This document shows, in pieces, positions 61,402-64,000 of a stretch of DNA of 64,000 nt (its first letter is position 1; each line of letters starts with the position of its first letter). A program made the translations under genes and the position numbers. Source of the DNA: an uncultured Paraglaciecola sp. (GTDB taxonomy: Bacteria; Pseudomonadota; Gammaproteobacteria; Enterobacterales; Alteromonadaceae). The DNA lies in NCBI GenBank assembly GCA_947498355.1, contig CANMKA010000001.1:124001-188000 (forward strand), read 5' to 3'. Below the pieces are notes generated by a model that worked only from the letters and a program-made list of their open reading frames with translations, was not told where the DNA came from and did no database searches.

Positions 61402-63503
61402 TAGTGTTGACCTACTGCGTTAAAATTATGTGGTGCGGGTAATACTTTTACTTCTAGTGATAATTCAATATCGTCATTGCTTGACCTTGGAAATCGGTTG
61501 CCCAAAAAGTCAGTACAGTACAATTTTATAACCTGAATACCAGAGTTGAAAAATACAATAGGCTCGAGTGTTTCAGACGCATTAAAGATTTTACCTGAGG
61601 ATTGCTCGCCTGTTTGAATACCGCAAGACTCAACATTTGAAACGTCTATCCTAAGTTCAACTGGTTGTCCTACGACGGCGCTTTCGTCAGCCCATTCAAA
61701 CTTGATTACTTCCGGGAGTGGCTGTATGTATTCAGGTAGTTTTAGCTCACCGCTTCTACCTAGAAGCAAATGCTGGGTGCCAATAATTGAAATACCGTGA
61801 ACGAATAAGACTTGTCCGCCATGCTTTGCTCTTGCAACTTTCGGCAAAAGCAAATTAAATCTATGTTTAGTCCCAGAATTTTCACATTCAGTAGCAATAG
61901 AGCTGTTTGAGTCTTCGTTTGCGATTCCGCTGGCGATAAAGTGCCCTGAATCAGCAGCACCGCCAGCCCAAATATGAACATTGATGGAGCGATTATCTCG
62001 CTTCTGACAAGCCCAACCTTGAAGGTATAGTTGGTCGCCAACTTGGGAGATCCCTTGAATATATCCTCTAACAGTAGATGCAGAACGTACATTTACCTCT
62101 AGCGTCGCGCTGTTCGTTGTACAACTATCTAGATGACAAGCTTGGATATGATAAGTGAATAGACCTTGTTCATTAGGCGTAAACTCATAACTCCTATCTG
62201 CTGATTCAATTAGTATCTCATCATTCTCAAATAGCCGATAAAGCGACGCTCCTTCTACTTTATCCCAAGTTAGATTCATTAGCGCGCCTACTTTTGACAC
62301 TTCGGGCCCATTAGGCGCGTTGGGAGCAGAACGATTAACTATAAATTTCCTGTAATTAGAAAACTCTGCAGCATGAGGTAAAGCTGTTTGTGCATCTAGT
62401 GATTTAATACGCCAGTAATAAACGCCATTGGTGAGCTGTTCAGGCGAGTTCGTCGCATTTGAATTTGGAATAAATTGACTGTTCCAGCAACCTTGATTAT
62501 CCGACAAGTCACGATACACCCAACGCTTATCTGTTTCATTGAAAGAAGGAGATGAGCTAATTTGAATTGTGTACAACTCAGCCCCTTCAGCTGCCCCCCA
62601 CGAAAAACAAAGTGACTCACCAAAAACTATAGCATTGTCTACGGGTGCTTGTAGGGCTGCTTTATCTAGTACATTTTCTACTGTAATTGAGTAACCCTCT
62701 CTATCAGATGAGCTTCCGTCTCTTGCAATAATTCGAATGCCATCGTAAACACCGGCATCTGTATAACTTGGTCGGCCTTGAAGACTCCCATTATTGGAAT
62801 CGAACTGCGCCCAATGTGGTTTATTCGTAATTGAGAACTTCAAACGGTCACCATCAGGGTCGCTGACTAATGGGGTAATGTTAATAAACCGTCCCTCTTG
62901 AATTCTTTGGTCTGTAATAGTCTGAATTTTAGGTGGCTGATTTGGATGGGGGTTAACGGTAAGTGACGCTGAGCGACTAACACTTCCACCGGGCCCAGTG
63001 CAGGTAATTGTGACAGTTTTAGACGTTTTTTGCGTCATCAAAGGACCTGTTTTATTTAACGGTACTGAGTTTCCTTTTGTTCCAACACAACTTGTAGCGT
63101 TTGAGCTAGTATGATTGACTCGCGTACTCTCACCTAAGGTAATTGTACTTGGTGACCACCATACAGAAACAGATGGTGGTGTTGCCGATTTCACAGTCAA
63201 CTTAGCTGTTTTTTTTTCGGTGCCTCCAGGCCCAAAGCAAGTGATGGTAACAGACATATTTTCATATTGTGGTTTGTGGCGGCTAGTACCTGAAACCCCG
63301 ATTGACGTTTTCCCGTCCCTTCCAACGCAAGAATCAGCATTCTTGGCACTCCATACTCTGTGAGTAGACTCACCTTCAACAATATTGCTAGGAGACCAAT
63401 AAAAACTGATAGATGGGGGTTGTGCCGCATACAAGCTCGAACAAAGAAAAAAATAGAAAAAAGCAACTAGCATGAAGTAACGCGAAGGGTCGGAACCAGA
63501 CAT
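61401..63503 (-). CDS. Secreted multi-domain Ig/cadherin/fibronectin-like protein
   Basis: A 700-residue secreted protein, first gene of the RHS operon. Signal peptide about 1-28 (MLVAFFYFFLCSSLYAAQ). Two Ig-like units (FYWSPSNIVEGES and VWWSPSTITLGES, each with a Cys pair) follow, then a cadherin/putative-Ig region (PPKIQTITDQRIQEG, VSDPDGDRLKFSI, about 190-285), two fibronectin-III-like regions (APVDNAIVFGESLCFSWG; LTWDKVEGASLYRLF) and an unrecognised C-terminus. The longer frame begins at 63614, but ATG 63503 has AAGGA six to seven bases upstream and a proper signal peptide. Its stop overlaps the RHS start. It is probably an adhesin or surface partner of the RHS protein. Confidence 0.82.
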   Translation of the reverse strand: MSGSDPSRYFMLVAFFYFFLCSSLYAAQPPSISFYWSPSNIVEGESTHRVWSAKNADSCVGRDGKTSIGVSGTSRHKPQYENMSVTITCFGPGGTEKKTAKLTVKSATPPSVSVWWSPSTITLGESTRVNHTSSNATSCVGTKGNSVPLNKTGPLMTQKTSKTVTITCTGPGGSVSRSASLTVNPHPNQPPKIQTITDQRIQEGRFINITPLVSDPDGDRLKFSITNKPHWAQFDSNNGSLQGRPSYTDAGVYDGIRIIARDGSSSDREGYSITVENVLDKAALQAPVDNAIVFGESLCFSWGAAEGAELYTIQISSSPSFNETDKRWVYRDLSDNQGCWNSQFIPNSNATNSPEQLTNGVYYWRIKSLDAQTALPHAAEFSNYRKFIVNRSAPNAPNGPEVSKVGALMNLTWDKVEGASLYRLFENDEILIESADRSYEFTPNEQGLFTYHIQACHLDSCTTNSATLEVNVRSASTVRGYIQGISQVGDQLYLQGWACQKRDNRSINVHIWAGGAADSGHFIASGIANEDSNSSIATECENSGTKHRFNLLLPKVARAKHGGQVLFVHGISIIGTQHLLLGRSGELKLPEYIQPLPEVIKFEWADESAVVGQPVELRIDVSNVESCGIQTGEQSSGKIFNASETLEPIVFFNSGIQVIKLYCTDFLGNRFPRSSNDDIELSLEVKVLPAPHNFNAVGQH

Positions 63504-63722
63504 TGTCGTCCTTGATAAATAAGAAAACATACACCAGTCACAATTATCTACGTTTACAACCAAAAAGAAAAGCGCTGATGAGAATTTATCTTTCCAATTA
63601 TTAATAACTAACAATCCGATTCTCTAGGATATACTCCCCACCATTGTTCATTTCAGTAATATCAAATGTTACAATTAATAGGTAAAAACTTACACTCTTC
63701 ACACTTATCAGGAATAAATTAA

Positions 63723-64000
63723 ATGAATGTTGCATTAATGATGGAAAACAGCCAAGCGGCTAAGAATCCAATTATTTTGAAAGAACTTGAAGCTGTTGCA
63801 GGCCCATTAGGCCATCAAGTATTTAACGTTGGCATGAACAGCGAAAACGACCATCACCTTACTTATATTCATTTAGGGATAATGGCGGGTATCTTACTCA
63901 ACGCCAAAGCAGTTGAATTTGTTGTTTCTGGTTGTGGAACGGGTCAAGGCGCTATGATGGCCCTTAACGTTCATCAAGGCGTTTTCTGTGGCTACTGCAT
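63723..64000 (+). CDS. RpiB/LacA/LacB-family sugar-phosphate isomerase (N-terminal part)
   Basis: The first 92 residues of an aldose-ketose isomerase-like protein; the gene runs out of the window. The family signature VSGCGTGQGAMMALN contains the catalytic Cys corresponding to the CGTG motif of RpiB, and HHLTYIHLGIMAGILL precedes it. Ribose-5-phosphate or a related sugar phosphate is the likely substrate class. AGGAA lies about eight bases before the ATG. The gene is divergent from the RHS operon, with a 220-base gap in between that shows no other gene. Confidence 0.88.
   Translation, partial: MNVALMMENSQAAKNPIILKELEAVAGPLGHQVFNVGMNSENDHHLTYIHLGIMAGILLNAKAVEFVVSGCGTGQGAMMALNVHQGVFCGYC

Noticed and set aside
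1..64000. CRISPR arrays
   Set aside because: No regularly spaced direct repeats or cas genes were seen; the only repeats are those listed.

Overview
The window looks like a chromosome segment of a marine gammaproteobacterium of the Alteromonadales, probably Alteromonadaceae (Alteromonas/Glaciecola/Paraglaciecola-like). The main reason is the block from about 20 to 50 kb. It carries pepN, pyrD, zapC, rlmKL, uup, rmf and fabA in the same relative order as in E. coli, interleaved with genes common in this order of bacteria: a 180-kDa-class NAD-glutamate dehydrogenase, DUF2835, DUF3466, and prc-proQ.

Left part, 1 to about 19.7 kb: a mosaic accessory region. It opens with the end of a Czc-type heavy-metal efflux operon (czcB end, czcA). 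A czcN-like membrane methyltransferase gene follows, interrupted by an in-frame stop, behind a promoter with the 19-bp spacer typical of MerR-family control. Next is a tight two-gene operon: a SMEK-domain protein with an APAZ-like C-terminal half, then a short catalytically degenerate prokaryotic Argonaute. This looks like a short-pAgo defence system whose effector domain is not one of the well-known ones (TIR, Sir2, Mrr, DUF4365). After it come a complete mercury-resistance cluster (merR, merT, merP, merA) between two tyrosine recombinases that are about 93% identical, an HNH-like gene, a histidine kinase with a wrecked response regulator, a recombinase remnant, an Asp/Asn beta-hydroxylase with a membrane protein, a fourth recombinase of the same family with a striking palindromic promoter, a solute-binding protein and a ribbon-helix-helix protein. 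The repeated use of one recombinase family next to unrelated cargo is the organising theme of the region.

Middle part, 20 to 51 kb: core housekeeping genes, nearly all on the minus strand. They cover respiration (ndh), fatty acid synthesis (fabA), ribosome hibernation (rmf), rRNA modification (rlmKL, rlmJ), ABC-F protein Uup, cell division (zapC), pyrimidine synthesis (pyrD), glutamate catabolism, peptidases (pepN, prc, an M2 lipoprotein peptidase), Na+-coupled transporters, proQ, tesB and a SIMPL protein. Non-coding structures here include a MITE-like element, a dense cluster of GATC sites over the 3' half of pyrD, and a candidate small RNA next to tesB.

Right part, 51 to 63.5 kb: a secreted-protein cluster. 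A coupled minus-strand operon encodes a multi-Ig-domain secreted protein, a 2353-residue SpvB/FG-GAP/RHS giant protein with a variable C-terminal tail, and a small zinc-ribbon membrane protein. An IS66-family element with 26-bp perfect inverted repeats separates it from a small secreted Ig-like protein that shares its fold signature. The window ends inside an RpiB/LacAB-type sugar-phosphate isomerase gene.
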